The notes under the pieces: generated by a model
Told to the model about the DNA's origin: nothing
Seen by the model: the letters and a program-made list of their open reading frames with translations, nothing else
Databases searched by the model: none
Part shown: positions 52,077 to 60,462 of the stretch, piece after piece
How the letters are laid out: every line of letters begins with the position of its first letter
How positions within the stretch are numbered: position 1 is the first letter of the stretch
Program-made: the position numbers and the translations under genes
Source of the DNA: Mycolicibacterium fluoranthenivorans
GTDB lineage: Bacteria; Actinomycetota; Actinomycetes; Mycobacteriales; Mycobacteriaceae
Direction: 5' to 3'
Assembly: GCF_011758805.1 (NCBI RefSeq)
Contig: NZ_JAANOW010000005.1
Location: 124,001-188,000 of the forward strand
Length of the DNA: 64,000 nucleotides

Positions 52077-52550
52077 ATGATGCGCACCAACTTTCGGAAC
52101 GCCGCCCGGATAGGCCTGGCCGCCGCCGCCCTGGCCGGCGCCATCACCACCGGCATCGCCACCTCCGCAGTCTCTTCAGCAGATGCCACCGACGACTACC
52201 CCATCCCCAACCGCATCCTGCGCACCCCGTGCACCGCCGAACAGATCATGGCCGCCGCCCGCGACGTCGAACCCGTCTACTACGAGCGCTACATGATCGA
52301 CTACAACAACAAACCCGCCGCCGACCAACAAGGCGCCCAAGACCGCATCCACTGGTTCTTCTCCATGGACTACGCCGGCCGCCGGCAATACTCCGAAGAC
52401 ACCGCCACCAACGCCTTCTACGAACAAATGTCCTGGCGCTGGCCCAACTGGGCCAAACTGTTCTTCAACAACAAAGGCGTCGCCGCCCACACCACCGACA
52501 TCTGCCAGAACTACCCGGCAGGCGACATGTCCGTCTGGGACTGGCACTAA
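52077..52550 (+). CDS. secreted DUF5078 protein
   Basis: 157 residues from ATG at 52077, with AGGAGG at ideal distance (the next codon is also ATG). Signal peptide about 1-38 (cleavage near SADA). The mature domain matches DUF5078: YPIPNRILRTPCTAEQIMAAARDVEPVYYERYMIDYNNKP, DRIHWFFSMDYAGRRQYSED, WRWPNWAKLFFNNKGVAAHTTDICQNYP, with two Cys likely bonded. Codon use is strikingly C-ending (nearly every third base is C), suggesting strong expression. Function unknown. Coupled to the DUF732 gene. Confidence 0.85.
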   Translation: MMRTNFRNAARIGLAAAALAGAITTGIATSAVSSADATDDYPIPNRILRTPCTAEQIMAAARDVEPVYYERYMIDYNNKPAADQQGAQDRIHWFFSMDYAGRRQYSEDTATNAFYEQMSWRWPNWAKLFFNNKGVAAHTTDICQNYPAGDMSVWDWH

Positions 52551-52672
52551 CGCTCAGCCGGCCAATCGCGTTTCGTCCAACAGCGATTCCGCCGAGCATT
52601 GTCGCGGCACATCGTCTCGAGAATCCCGAATTCGCCATCGCCCCAAACCTCAGGTATCCGGTACCAGGGGTA

Positions 52673-52701
52673 TTGACTACCTGCGGGGGCGGACGTAGCT
52701 T
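52673..52701 (+). promoter_or_regulatory. SigA-like promoter of AurF-like oxygenase
   Basis: TTGACT (52673-52678) and TAGCTT (52696-52701) with an ideal 17-base spacer; the start point would be near 52708, leaving a 20-25 base leader with AAAGGTGG before the ATG at 52731. This is the best canonical promoter in the window. Confidence 0.75.
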
Positions 52702-52730
52702 CGAGTTCACCGACCCGAAAGGTGGCGACG

Positions 52731-53936
52731 ATGACGGCTTCGCTGAAATCCCAGACCACGCGTGCGGAATTCGCCGAGCGGCTACTGAAGGGGTCGGTAC
52801 GCAAGTCCTACGCCCCGATCGTCGATATCGACTGGGATGCCCCGCTGGAGGCGGACAAATTCTTCCTGCCCCCCAAGGTGGTCTCGCTCTACGGCACCTC
52901 GTTGTGGGAGGCGATGAGCCGGGCCGAGCAGATCGAGCTGTCCCGGCAGGAGCTGGTGAACACGCTGTCCGCCGGCATCTGGTTCGAGAACATCCTCAAT
53001 CAGTCGCTGCTGCGCAAGATGATGCATCAAGACCCGACCGCGGCCACCACGCACTATGAGCTGACCGAACTGGGCGACGAGACCCGGCACATGGTGATGT
53101 TCGGCAAGGCCATCGCGAAGGTCGGTGCGGACCCGATCCTGCCCCGGCTGTACCAGCGCGTCATCATCAACGGGCTGCCGTTCGTCTTCCGCGGATCGGT
53201 GCTCTGGGTGGCAGCCCTGATCGGCGAGGAGATCTTCGACTCGCTGCAACGGCAGATGATGGACGATCCCGAGCTGCAGCCGATGGTGCAGCGGCTGATG
53301 CGGATTCACGTCACCGAGGAGGCCCGCCACATCCAGTTCGCGCGCGACGGCCTGCGCAAGCGCACCCCGTCGATGTCGCGCTGGAAGCGCTTCTGGGTCG
53401 GCAATCTCAACGGCGCGGGCGGCCTGTTCTTCCGATTCCTGTTCACCAACAAGGTGCAGTACCGCCGGGTCGGCCTGGAGGCGCGGGCGGCGCGCAGGAT
53501 GGCTCGCGCGTCCGCGCACCGGCGCGAGGTGCAGATCGCCGGGTTCGCCCCGTTGGCCGCGTTCCTCGAGGAGGTCGGCCTGATGGGCCCGATCGCGAGG
53601 CGGGTCTGGCGGCGCACCGGGTTTCTGCCCGCGAAGGGTCCCGCCGTCGCACACGCCGAGGATGACGACTGCGGAACCTTCGTAGAAGACGTCTACGACG
53701 GACCCGCCACCGTGGACGGCCACGCGGTACGGGTCCGGCTGACAGGACATCTCGATCCGATCGACGGCAGGTACCACTGGCAGGGCACCGTGTTCGACGC
53801 GCCGGCCGAGACCCCACGCGGCGCGGTGCCGGTCGTCATCGACGGCAATACCGTGACGGGCCGGTGCACCGAGCGCACCCAACAGGGCGGTTATCAGATC
53901 GCCGGGGCCGGGGCTCCGCCGTTCCGCCTGAGGTAG
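52731..53936 (+). CDS. AurF-like diiron N-oxygenase with C-terminal DUF4873 domain
   Basis: 401 residues from ATG at 52731 (AAAGGTGG upstream). Residues about 20-300 form a ferritin-like diiron domain of the AurF/CmlI family: SRQELVNTLSAGIWFENILNQ, ELGDETRHMVMFGKA (first E-x-x-H, near 115-120), ALIGEEIFDSLQRQ and VTEEARHIQFARDG (second E-x-x-H near 200), giving the four Glu/three His iron set. Residues about 310-401 match DUF4873 (VEDVYDGPATVDGHAVRVRLTGHLDPIDGRYHWQG). By family, it oxidises arylamines to nitro groups or a related N-oxidation; substrate unknown. It overlaps the convergent MFS gene by 43 bases. Confidence 0.82.
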   Translation: MTASLKSQTTRAEFAERLLKGSVRKSYAPIVDIDWDAPLEADKFFLPPKVVSLYGTSLWEAMSRAEQIELSRQELVNTLSAGIWFENILNQSLLRKMMHQDPTAATTHYELTELGDETRHMVMFGKAIAKVGADPILPRLYQRVIINGLPFVFRGSVLWVAALIGEEIFDSLQRQMMDDPELQPMVQRLMRIHVTEEARHIQFARDGLRKRTPSMSRWKRFWVGNLNGAGGLFFRFLFTNKVQYRRVGLEARAARRMARASAHRREVQIAGFAPLAAFLEEVGLMGPIARRVWRRTGFLPAKGPAVAHAEDDDCGTFVEDVYDGPATVDGHAVRVRLTGHLDPIDGRYHWQGTVFDAPAETPRGAVPVVIDGNTVTGRCTERTQQGGYQIAGAGAPPFRLR

Positions 53937-55075
53937 CCGGCCGTCAGCATCGCGATCGCGAACACCGCACCGACACTGCCGGAGATCAACAGCGGCACGG
54001 TGCCGTCCTTCCCCCAGGCCAGCCCGGCCCATACGCCGGCGATCAGGATCGCGAACCCGCTCGCACCCTGGAAGACACCCTGCGCACTGGCCTGCAGATC
54101 GGCACCGACCAGGGTGGAGATCCACGCCTTGCCGACGCCGTCGGTGCAGCCGGTGAACAGTCCGTACGCACCGATCAGCAGCCAGGCGGCCAGCGGATCG
54201 GTGGTCAGCCCCAGCCCGGTGTAGCCGATGGCAAAGAACATCAGCCCGATACCGAACACCGGCACCCGGCCGATCCGGTCGGCCAGCAGCCCGGCCGGAT
54301 AGCTGCTCAGCGCGTAGACCGCGTTGTAACCGACATAGGCCAGGATCACCTCGACGACCGAGAAGCCGATCTCGTTGAGCCGCAACAGCAGCAGGGCGTC
54401 GGGGAAATTGATGATTCCGAACGCAACGAGGATGCCCGTGGTGCGCCAGTACCGGCGCGGAAGGTCCTTGACGCGCGCGAAGAGCGGTGGCCGCGTCGTG
54501 GGTGCGGGACGTCTGCGCTCCTTGGACAGGAACACCAGCGCGACACTGAGCACGGCGGGTACGACGGCCACCCACAGCAGCGGCGCGATCCGATGGTCCA
54601 GCAGCTCGTACCCGGCCAGCCCCAGGAGTGGCCCGACGACCGCGCCGAAGGTGTCCATGGCGCGATGGAAGCCGAACACCCGGCCGCGGTGGCGCTCATC
54701 GATATCGGCGACCAGGAGGGCGTCACGCGGGGCCCCGCGCAATCCCTTTCCCAGCCGGTCGACGACCCGACCTGCGAGAACTCCCTGCCAGGCGCCCGCG
54801 GCGGCGACGATCACCTTGCCGAGGGCAGCCATCCCGTACCCGGTGGCGATGAGTGGGCGTCGCGCGAACCGGTCGCCCAGCGGCCCCGAGGCGAGTTTGG
54901 TCAGCGACGCCGCCCCCTCGGCGGCACCCTCGATCGCGCCGACGACAGCGGGTGGGGCGCCCAACACGGCGGTCAGGTAGATGGGCAACAGCGGGTAGAG
55001 CAGCTCACTGGCGGTGTCCTGAAGGAACGACACCGCGGAGAGCACCCGGACATTGCGCGTCAGCCAGGTGCCCAT
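53894..55075 (-). CDS. MFS transporter
   Basis: 393 residues from ATG at 55075, after GGAGG (11 bases). Twelve helices in two halves; MFS motif A as GPLGDRFARRP (near 68-78) and GLLADRIGRVP (near 265), with GKGLRGAPRDALL between (motif C-like region). Related to sugar/drug MFS antiporters; substrate unknown. The last 43 bases lie on the opposite strand of the oxygenase 3' end. No terminator is visible between the two. The promoter region is shared with the divergent KstR-box LLM gene. Confidence 0.82.
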   Translation of the reverse strand: MGTWLTRNVRVLSAVSFLQDTASELLYPLLPIYLTAVLGAPPAVVGAIEGAAEGAASLTKLASGPLGDRFARRPLIATGYGMAALGKVIVAAAGAWQGVLAGRVVDRLGKGLRGAPRDALLVADIDERHRGRVFGFHRAMDTFGAVVGPLLGLAGYELLDHRIAPLLWVAVVPAVLSVALVFLSKERRRPAPTTRPPLFARVKDLPRRYWRTTGILVAFGIINFPDALLLLRLNEIGFSVVEVILAYVGYNAVYALSSYPAGLLADRIGRVPVFGIGLMFFAIGYTGLGLTTDPLAAWLLIGAYGLFTGCTDGVGKAWISTLVGADLQASAQGVFQGASGFAILIAGVWAGLAWGKDGTVPLLISGSVGAVFAIAMLTAGYLRRNGGAPAPAI

Positions 55076-55112
55076 CCGGACATCATCCTCCGAACCATTC
55101 CGGCACACAGAA

Positions 55113-55130
55113 CTAGAACACGTTCTAGTA
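55113..55130 (+). promoter_or_regulatory. exact KstR-type operator with leaderless -10
   Basis: CTAGAACACGTTCTAG (55113-55128) contains TAGAACACGTTCTA, identical to the site at 24059 and a full match to TnnAACnnGTTnnA. It overlaps TAGTAT (55126-55131), a -10 hexamer six bases before the ATG at 55138, so a bound repressor would cover the -10. It lies 38 bases from the divergent MFS start. Confidence 0.7.
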
Positions 55131-55137
55131 TCGGTGC

Positions 55138-56016
55138 ATGCGGTTCACCTATGCGGAAGCGATGACAGACCCGACCTACTACATCCCGCTCGCCAAGGCG
55201 GCCGATGAGGCCGGTTACCACGCCATGACCATTCCTGACAGCATCGCGTACCCGGAGGTGTCGGACTCCAAATATCTGTACACCGCGGACGGCAACCGCG
55301 AATTCCTCGACGGCAAATCCTTCATCGAGTCCTTCTCGCTCATCGGCGCACTATCGGCCGTCACCACCAAGCTGCACTTCAACATCTTCGTGCTGAAGCT
55401 GCCCATCCGGCCGCCGGCACTGGTCGCCAAACAGGCCGGGTCGCTGGCCGCACTGTTCGGCAACCGGCTGGGCCTCGGCGTCGGCACCAGCCCGTGGCCC
55501 GAGGACTACGAGATCATGGGTGTGCCGTTCGCCCGGCGCGGCAAGCGGATCGACGAGTGCATCGACGTCATTCGCGGCCTCACCTCGGGCGACTACTTCG
55601 AGTATCACGGCGAGTTCTACGACATCCCCAGCATCAAGATGACACCCGCGCCGACCAAGCCGGTGCCCATCCTGGTCGGCGGGCACGCCGACGCCGCGCT
55701 CAAACGCGCCGCGCGCAATGACGGCTGGATGCACGGCGGCGGAGATCCCGACGAACTCGACCCGCTATTGAAGAAGCTCCAGCAGTACCGCGAGACCGAG
55801 GAGCGGATCGGGCTGGCCGACGAATTCCAGGTCCACGTCATCTCGATCGACGGGTTCTCCCTGGACGGGGTGAAACGCCTGGAGGACAAGGGGGTCACCG
55901 ATGTGATCGTCGGCTTCCGGGTCCCCTACATCATGGGCGACGATACCGAGCCGCTGGACGCCAAGATCCGCAACCTGGAGTGGTTCGCCGAGAACGTCAT
56001 CGCGAAAGCTACGTAG
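55138..56016 (+). CDS. LLM-class F420-dependent oxidoreductase under KstR-type operator
   Basis: 292 residues, ATG leaderless by the -10 spacing. Luciferase-like TIM barrel: MRFTYAEAMTDPTYY, MTIPDSIAYPE (near 32-42), FNIFVLKLPIRPP, LAALFGNRLGLGVGTSPWPEDYEIMG (about 104-129), VPILVGGHADAALKRAARNDGW. Probably uses F420. The operator suggests induction during sterol catabolism, and a role in side-chain or ring degradation is possible. It overlaps the convergent ROK gene by eight bases. Confidence 0.82.
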   Translation: MRFTYAEAMTDPTYYIPLAKAADEAGYHAMTIPDSIAYPEVSDSKYLYTADGNREFLDGKSFIESFSLIGALSAVTTKLHFNIFVLKLPIRPPALVAKQAGSLAALFGNRLGLGVGTSPWPEDYEIMGVPFARRGKRIDECIDVIRGLTSGDYFEYHGEFYDIPSIKMTPAPTKPVPILVGGHADAALKRAARNDGWMHGGGDPDELDPLLKKLQQYRETEERIGLADEFQVHVISIDGFSLDGVKRLEDKGVTDVIVGFRVPYIMGDDTEPLDAKIRNLEWFAENVIAKAT

Positions 56017-57166
56017 CCAGTAGCGCGTCGACGGCGCGGGCGCTGAGCACCTCGTCCAGCGCCATGACGGCACCGCCCACCGGTGCCGCCGCACCGCCGT
56101 GCACCGAGGCCACCACCTCCAGCTCGCGAGTTGCCATCGCAGTCGCGTTGCCGTACAACGCTTGTCGCAAGCCCGCGACGAAGATGTCATAGGCACCGGC
56201 CATATCGCCGGTGATGACGAGCACCTTCGGGTTGAGCAGGTTCACCGCGGGTGAGATGCCTTCACCGACGTAGCGCCCGCTGTCGCGGATCATCCGGCGG
56301 GTCTCGGGGTCGCCGCCGTTGGCCAACTCGACGACATCGCGCAGATGCCGCACGGCGTAGCCCTGCTGCTGCAGTTCGTGCACGATCGCCCAGCCGCCGG
56401 CGACGGTCTCCAGGCATCCGGTGTCGCCGCACCGGCAAGCGCGACCGGCCGCGACGGCGATCTTGTTGTGGCCGAACTCGCCCGCGGCCCCGGAGGCCCC
56501 CCGCTGCAGCGCACCACCGGCGATGATGCCCGCGCCCAGACCGGTCGAGGCCTTGAGCACCAACAGGTCGCTGTGCCCCTCGAGCTCTCCGCCGCGCTCG
56601 GCGAGTGCGATCGCGTTGGCGTCGTTGTCCAGGATCACCGGGACGTTGCCCAGCCGGATCACGTCGTCGAAATACGGGCGCAGCGCCACCCCGTCCCAGC
56701 CGCGCAGGATCGGCGAATCCCGGCTGCAACCCCGTTCGCGATCCACCGGGCCGGGCAGGCTCAACCCGATACCGAACACCTCGGCATCGGGGTACTCCTC
56801 GAGCAGAGCGTCGAGACGCTTGGCGACATCGGGCATCAGGTCGTCGGGACCCAGGGCCACCTCTTGGTCGATATCCGACAGCCGCAGGACGGTGCCCGCC
56901 AGGTCACAGACCGCCAGCCGGGTCCGGCTGATACCGACGGAGACCGACAGCACGACGCCCGCGTCGACATTGAAGCTCACCGGGGTCGCCGGTCGCCCAC
57001 CGGTCGAGGGCACCTGCTCACCTTCGAGTACCAGACCGGCTGCCGTGAGCGCCGCGATGCGCGCCGCCACGGCGGTCCGGGACAGCCCCGTCGCGGTGGC
57101 GATGTCGGCGCGCGTGGTTTCCCCGCGCTCCCTGATCTGGGTGAACACATCGCCGGCGGTGGCCAT
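56009..57166 (-). CDS. ROK-family sugar-responsive transcriptional regulator
   Basis: 385 residues from ATG at 57166 (MATAGDVFTQIRERG); upstream GTG codons would add 5 or 12 residues. Winged helix at about 5-55 (TRADIATATGLSRTAVAARIAALTAAGL), then the ROK ATPase-fold: GIGLSLPGPVD, LDNDANAIALAE, LKASTGLGAGII and the zinc motif GEFGHNKIAVAAGRACRCGDTGCLE (near 250-275). All four metal ligands (His, three Cys) are present. It presumably binds a phosphosugar or sugar and represses transport genes, perhaps the adjacent MFS gene. Convergent overlap with the LLM gene. Confidence 0.88.
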   Translation of the reverse strand: MATAGDVFTQIRERGETTRADIATATGLSRTAVAARIAALTAAGLVLEGEQVPSTGGRPATPVSFNVDAGVVLSVSVGISRTRLAVCDLAGTVLRLSDIDQEVALGPDDLMPDVAKRLDALLEEYPDAEVFGIGLSLPGPVDRERGCSRDSPILRGWDGVALRPYFDDVIRLGNVPVILDNDANAIALAERGGELEGHSDLLVLKASTGLGAGIIAGGALQRGASGAAGEFGHNKIAVAAGRACRCGDTGCLETVAGGWAIVHELQQQGYAVRHLRDVVELANGGDPETRRMIRDSGRYVGEGISPAVNLLNPKVLVITGDMAGAYDIFVAGLRQALYGNATAMATRELEVVASVHGGAAAPVGGAVMALDEVLSARAVDALLAT

Positions 57167-57252
57167 GCCCCGATTGAACACCGAAAACGTAAGTTCCGCC
57201 ACTTTGACCGGATTTGGACAAAAGTTAGGTGGCCAGTAGGCGTAAGTGGTTC

Positions 57253-57258
57253 TAGGCT
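57253..57258 (+). promoter_or_regulatory. -10 hexamer of leaderless MFS gene
   Basis: TAGGCT matches TAnnnT and lies six bases before GTG at 57265, with no ribosome-binding site. The 98-base divergent region toward the ROK gene is the likely regulatory zone for both. Confidence 0.5.
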
Positions 57259-57264
57259 GATCAG

Positions 57265-58473
57265 GTGACCCCCACCCTTGCCCGGCCACACCGGCCCCAC
57301 TCCGTCGTCGCGCCCGACCCGACCGTGCGCTGGCTGGCGGTGTTCGCGCTGGCCCTGGGTGGTTTCGCGATCGGTACCACCGAGTTCGTGGCGATGGGGC
57401 TGCTGCCCGATATCGCCGCGAGCCTGCACATCTCCGAGCCGACCGCGGGGCATGTCATCTCCGCCTACGCCCTCGGTGTGGTGATCGGCGCCCCGCTGAT
57501 TGCGGCGTTGACCGCGCGGATGAACCGCAAGACCCTGGTGCTCGCCCTCATGGTGCTGTTCACACTCGGCAATCTGGCCAGCGTGTTCGCCCCGACCTAC
57601 GGCACCCTGATGGCCGCCCGATTCGTCGCGGGTATCCCGCACGGCGCCTTCTTCGGAATCGCCGCGTTGATCGCCGCGCACCTGATGGGCCCGCAGAACC
57701 GCGCGAAGGCCGTCGCACACGTGCTCACCGGTCTCACCGTGGCCACCGTCGTGGGCGTCCCGGCCGCCTCGGCTCTGGGCCAGCATTTCGGCTGGCGCAG
57801 CGCCTTCGGCCTCGTGGTGGGCATCGGGCTGGTCACCCTGACCGCCATCTGGTTCTGGGTGCCGACCCTGCGCAGCATGCACATCACCAGCCCGCTCACC
57901 GAACTCGGAGCGCTGCGCCGGGTGCAGGTGTGGCTGGCCCTGCTGGTCGGAATGGTCGGCTTCGGCGGCATGTTCGCCGTCTACACCTACGTGGCCACCA
58001 CCATGACCGACGTCGCCGGGTTGCCGCGCGCCCTCGTACCGCTGGCGCTGATGGCCTTCGGCCTCGGCATGGTGATCGGCAATCTGGCCGGGGGCCGGAT
58101 GGCCGACATCTCGGTGGTCCGTGGGCTGTACCTGTCGATCAGCGCGCTCGGCGTGGTGCTCGCCCTGTTCGTGCTGGCCGCCCACAATCCGTGGACCGCG
58201 CTGCCGGGGCTGTTCCTCATCGGGGCCGCGGGAGCCGCCATCGGTCCGGCACTGCAGACCCGGCTGATGGACGTCGCGCACGATGCCCAGACGCTGGCCG
58301 CGGCGCTGAACCACTCCGCACTGAACATCGCCAACGCCGCCGGAGCCTGGATCGGCGGGGTGGTGATCGCCGCAGGGTACGGCTACACCGCTCCGGCGGT
58401 GGCCGGTGCACTGCTCGCGGTGGCAGGTCTGGTGGTGCTGACGCTGTCGGTTCTGCTGCAGCGCCGCCGCTGA
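57265..58473 (+). CDS. MFS transporter, AraJ/YdhP-like
   Basis: 402 residues from GTG at 57265. Twelve helices from about 22 to 400. The start GGFAIGTTEFVAMGLLPDIAASL and RFVAGIPHGAFFGIAALIA are typical of the arabinose/chloramphenicol-type efflux subfamily (DHA1). Motif A appears as ALTARMNRKTL, motif C as GVVIGAPLIA. Substrate unknown. It is divergent from the ROK regulator, a common arrangement for ROK-controlled transporters, although efflux-type relatives are not usually sugar-regulated. Confidence 0.85.
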   Translation: MTPTLARPHRPHSVVAPDPTVRWLAVFALALGGFAIGTTEFVAMGLLPDIAASLHISEPTAGHVISAYALGVVIGAPLIAALTARMNRKTLVLALMVLFTLGNLASVFAPTYGTLMAARFVAGIPHGAFFGIAALIAAHLMGPQNRAKAVAHVLTGLTVATVVGVPAASALGQHFGWRSAFGLVVGIGLVTLTAIWFWVPTLRSMHITSPLTELGALRRVQVWLALLVGMVGFGGMFAVYTYVATTMTDVAGLPRALVPLALMAFGLGMVIGNLAGGRMADISVVRGLYLSISALGVVLALFVLAAHNPWTALPGLFLIGAAGAAIGPALQTRLMDVAHDAQTLAAALNHSALNIANAAGAWIGGVVIAAGYGYTAPAVAGALLAVAGLVVLTLSVLLQRRR

Positions 58474-58504
58474 CCCCCGGTCGCTTCCGCTCCTGCCCGC
58501 CGGA

Positions 58505-58906
58505 TCACTCGTCGATGACGTGCACGGCGGCTTCTTCCGCGGAAGCCGCCCCGCCGTCGATGCCGACATCGGTACCGATCAGATCCGATTCGTCGTCCTC
58601 GCCGGAGCCCCCGTTGGGTGCGACCAACCGGCCCGACCGGACACCGCCCACCTCGTCGTCTCCGGCCTGTTCGTCCGGGACGAAGGCCTCGTCCAGTTGC
58701 ATCGCGGGGTCCGGGACCTCCGCGGCCAGGAACTCGTCGAGCGTGTCGTGATCGCGCGGTTCCTGCCATTTCTCCGGCGGCGAGTAGCCCTCGTCCAGGA
58801 GATCGTTGACACCGCGGTCGAGCAGGGTGTCCTCCTGCGTCAGCTGATCGTCATCGTCGACGCTGTACAGGCCTGCGGTCTCTTCGGGGCTATCCGGACT
58901 ACTCAT
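58505..58906 (-). CDS. DUF5709 acidic protein
   Basis: 133 residues from ATG at 58906 (GTG at 58915 also possible). Very acidic, without membrane helices: SVDDDDQLTQEDTLLDRGVNDLLDEGYSPPEKW matches DUF5709, an actinobacterial domain of unknown function. The C-terminal part is low-complexity (GGSGEDDESDLIGTDVG). No good ribosome-binding site. Lies between the convergent MFS gene and the small-peptide/PucR pair upstream. Confidence 0.75.
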   Translation of the reverse strand: MSSPDSPEETAGLYSVDDDDQLTQEDTLLDRGVNDLLDEGYSPPEKWQEPRDHDTLDEFLAAEVPDPAMQLDEAFVPDEQAGDDEVGGVRSGRLVAPNGGSGEDDESDLIGTDVGIDGGAASAEEAAVHVIDE

Positions 58907-59036
58907 GGACACCACGATGGCACTGACCGCGCCCGACTGCCACCCTTCGCCCGCACATCGCTGAAGTACCGGACATCGGCCGGGCAGGCGGCATCCTTGG
59001 CAGGCTGGGGATTCCACGCGTGCACGACAACGGGGT

Positions 59037-59159
59037 TCACCAGTCGGGTGCCCTGCCGATCGCGAACACCGGGGTGCCGGCCTGCGGTTCGGCGGTGGCG
59101 AGCGCACTCGCCCCGAATGCAGCCAGGACAGCGGTGGGCAGTGCCAGCAGGCGAATCAC
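59037..59159 (-). CDS. 40-residue secreted peptide coupled to pucR
   Basis: GTG at 59159 overlaps the PucR stop by three bases (GTGA). The product MIRLLALPTAVLAAFGASAL then ATAEPQAGTPVFAIGRAPDW has a basic start, a hydrophobic core and an A-x-A cleavage site near 21-23, leaving about 17-19 mature residues ending in Trp. It is shorter than usual secreted proteins, so it could be a signal-like peptide or the truncated remnant of a larger secreted protein. No convincing continuation after the stop was found in the other frames. Confidence 0.45.
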   Translation of the reverse strand: MIRLLALPTAVLAAFGASALATAEPQAGTPVFAIGRAPDW

Positions 59160-60364
59160 GTGCGGAGATCGGCAATCGGCCGGCGGGCCCGCGCGGTATC
59201 ACCGGCCAGCGCGATGACCAGTTGTTCGACGACGTCGGGGTCGGTGAGCGTCTCACCGTACAGCTCGCGCAGTTGCCCGAGGCGATAACGGACCGTCTGC
59301 GGGTGCACGAAGAGCGCGGCGGCGACATCGTCGCGGCGGCCCTGATGGAGCAACCATGCCCGCAGGGTTTCGACCAGTTTGTCCCGCACCGCGGGGCGCT
59401 GCGAGTCCAGCGGTGCGAGCACCGCGGCCCGCAGGTCGGCGAGCGCGTCCGGATCGGCCTGCAAGACCAGGACTTTGAGGTTCTTCTCGGTGTCGAACGG
59501 ATCCGCGTCGTCAGCGCAGAGATCGACCGCGCGCAGTACGCGGGCCACGGATTGGGCCACCCGCGCCCACGGCCGCTCCGGCCCGATGACCACACCGGGG
59601 ATGTCCAGCTGCCGGCGCAGCGCGGAGCCGTCGGTACACAACAGCACCGTCACCGGCCGGGTGAGCGGGGGCAGCGCATCCTCAGGCACTTCCAGGCTGG
59701 CGGCGGCGAGCACACCGGCCACCCGGCGTTCCGACCCGCGCGGTACGGCGACGGCCGTCAAGGTGGCGGGCGCACGCCACTCGGCGCGTTCGGCGCAGGC
59801 CAGCAGATCTTCCAGGGGTGCGCCGCGGAGTAGTTGGCGGGCAAGGGTTTCCCGGTGGCGCTGCCTGGCCAGTCCGGACTTGGCGAGTTCGTGGGCGTGG
59901 CCGGCGACGCTGGCGGCCGAGAGGCGATCGATATACGCGAACACCTTCTCGGCGAACACCGCCAACTGGTCCCCCGGTACCTCGTGTGCGACGGCGACGG
60001 CGCTCCATTCGCGCCACGCGGTCCGGGCTCCGCTACGGAACGCGGCGAGCAGCACATCGGTGGACCGGTTCTGGCGAGCTTCGCCCTGACCCAGGGCGAA
60101 GGCACCGTCGAGCGCCGGCTGGATCGACGGCGAGGTGTCCGGGTCGTCCCCCTTGGACACCAGCTGCAAGAAGGCAGCCAGGGATTGCTGGACGGCGCGT
60201 TCGATGTTCTGCCCGGTCCGCCCGCTGAAGGCGTCGGCGTAGCTCGGTACATCGCTGACCACGGCGGCGACGGTCCGCTCGGCAACGACAGGCAGTACCG
60301 ACCGCATGGCGGCCGACACCGCTTCAGGTAGCGGTGCCCACCCCACCCGATCATCCTTGCCCAC
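59156..60364 (-). CDS. PucR/CdaR-family transcriptional regulator next to desaturase genes
   Basis: 402 residues from GTG at 60364 (weak ribosome-binding site). N-terminal helical domain (about 10-180), a central GGDEF-like/CdaR region, and the C-terminal PucR HTH_30 domain (about 335-395: LRAWLLHQGRRDDVAAALFVHPQTVRYRLGQLRELYGETLTDP). It is divergent from the ferredoxin-reductase/desaturase genes, so most likely controls them; by family these are usually activators. Ligand unknown. The 98-base intergenic region contains an imperfect palindrome. Confidence 0.88.
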   Translation of the reverse strand: MGKDDRVGWAPLPEAVSAAMRSVLPVVAERTVAAVVSDVPSYADAFSGRTGQNIERAVQQSLAAFLQLVSKGDDPDTSPSIQPALDGAFALGQGEARQNRSTDVLLAAFRSGARTAWREWSAVAVAHEVPGDQLAVFAEKVFAYIDRLSAASVAGHAHELAKSGLARQRHRETLARQLLRGAPLEDLLACAERAEWRAPATLTAVAVPRGSERRVAGVLAAASLEVPEDALPPLTRPVTVLLCTDGSALRRQLDIPGVVIGPERPWARVAQSVARVLRAVDLCADDADPFDTEKNLKVLVLQADPDALADLRAAVLAPLDSQRPAVRDKLVETLRAWLLHQGRRDDVAAALFVHPQTVRYRLGQLRELYGETLTDPDVVEQLVIALAGDTARARRPIADLRT

Positions 60365-60380
60365 CAGCCCGCCGTTCTAT

Positions 60381-60397
60381 TTGTACTTTTCGAACAA
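60381..60397. promoter_or_regulatory. imperfect palindrome between PucR and desaturase operon
   Basis: TTGTAC-TTTTC-GAACAA, five of six arm bases paired, 17 bases upstream of the PucR start and about 65 from the reductase start. Candidate operator for the PucR protein, inferred from position. The same divergent region is AT-richer than its surroundings. Confidence 0.35.
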
Positions 60398-60462
60398 TAT
60401 CGGCATCCAGTTTCACACAATTCTGTCGAGAACCTGCGCATTTTTACAACCATGATGGAGAC

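Noticed and set aside
58903..59595. Extension of the 40-residue secreted peptide by frameshift into a 230-codon frame
   Set aside because: The frame past the stop shows no recognisable secreted domain, and most of it is antisense-frame shadow of pucR.
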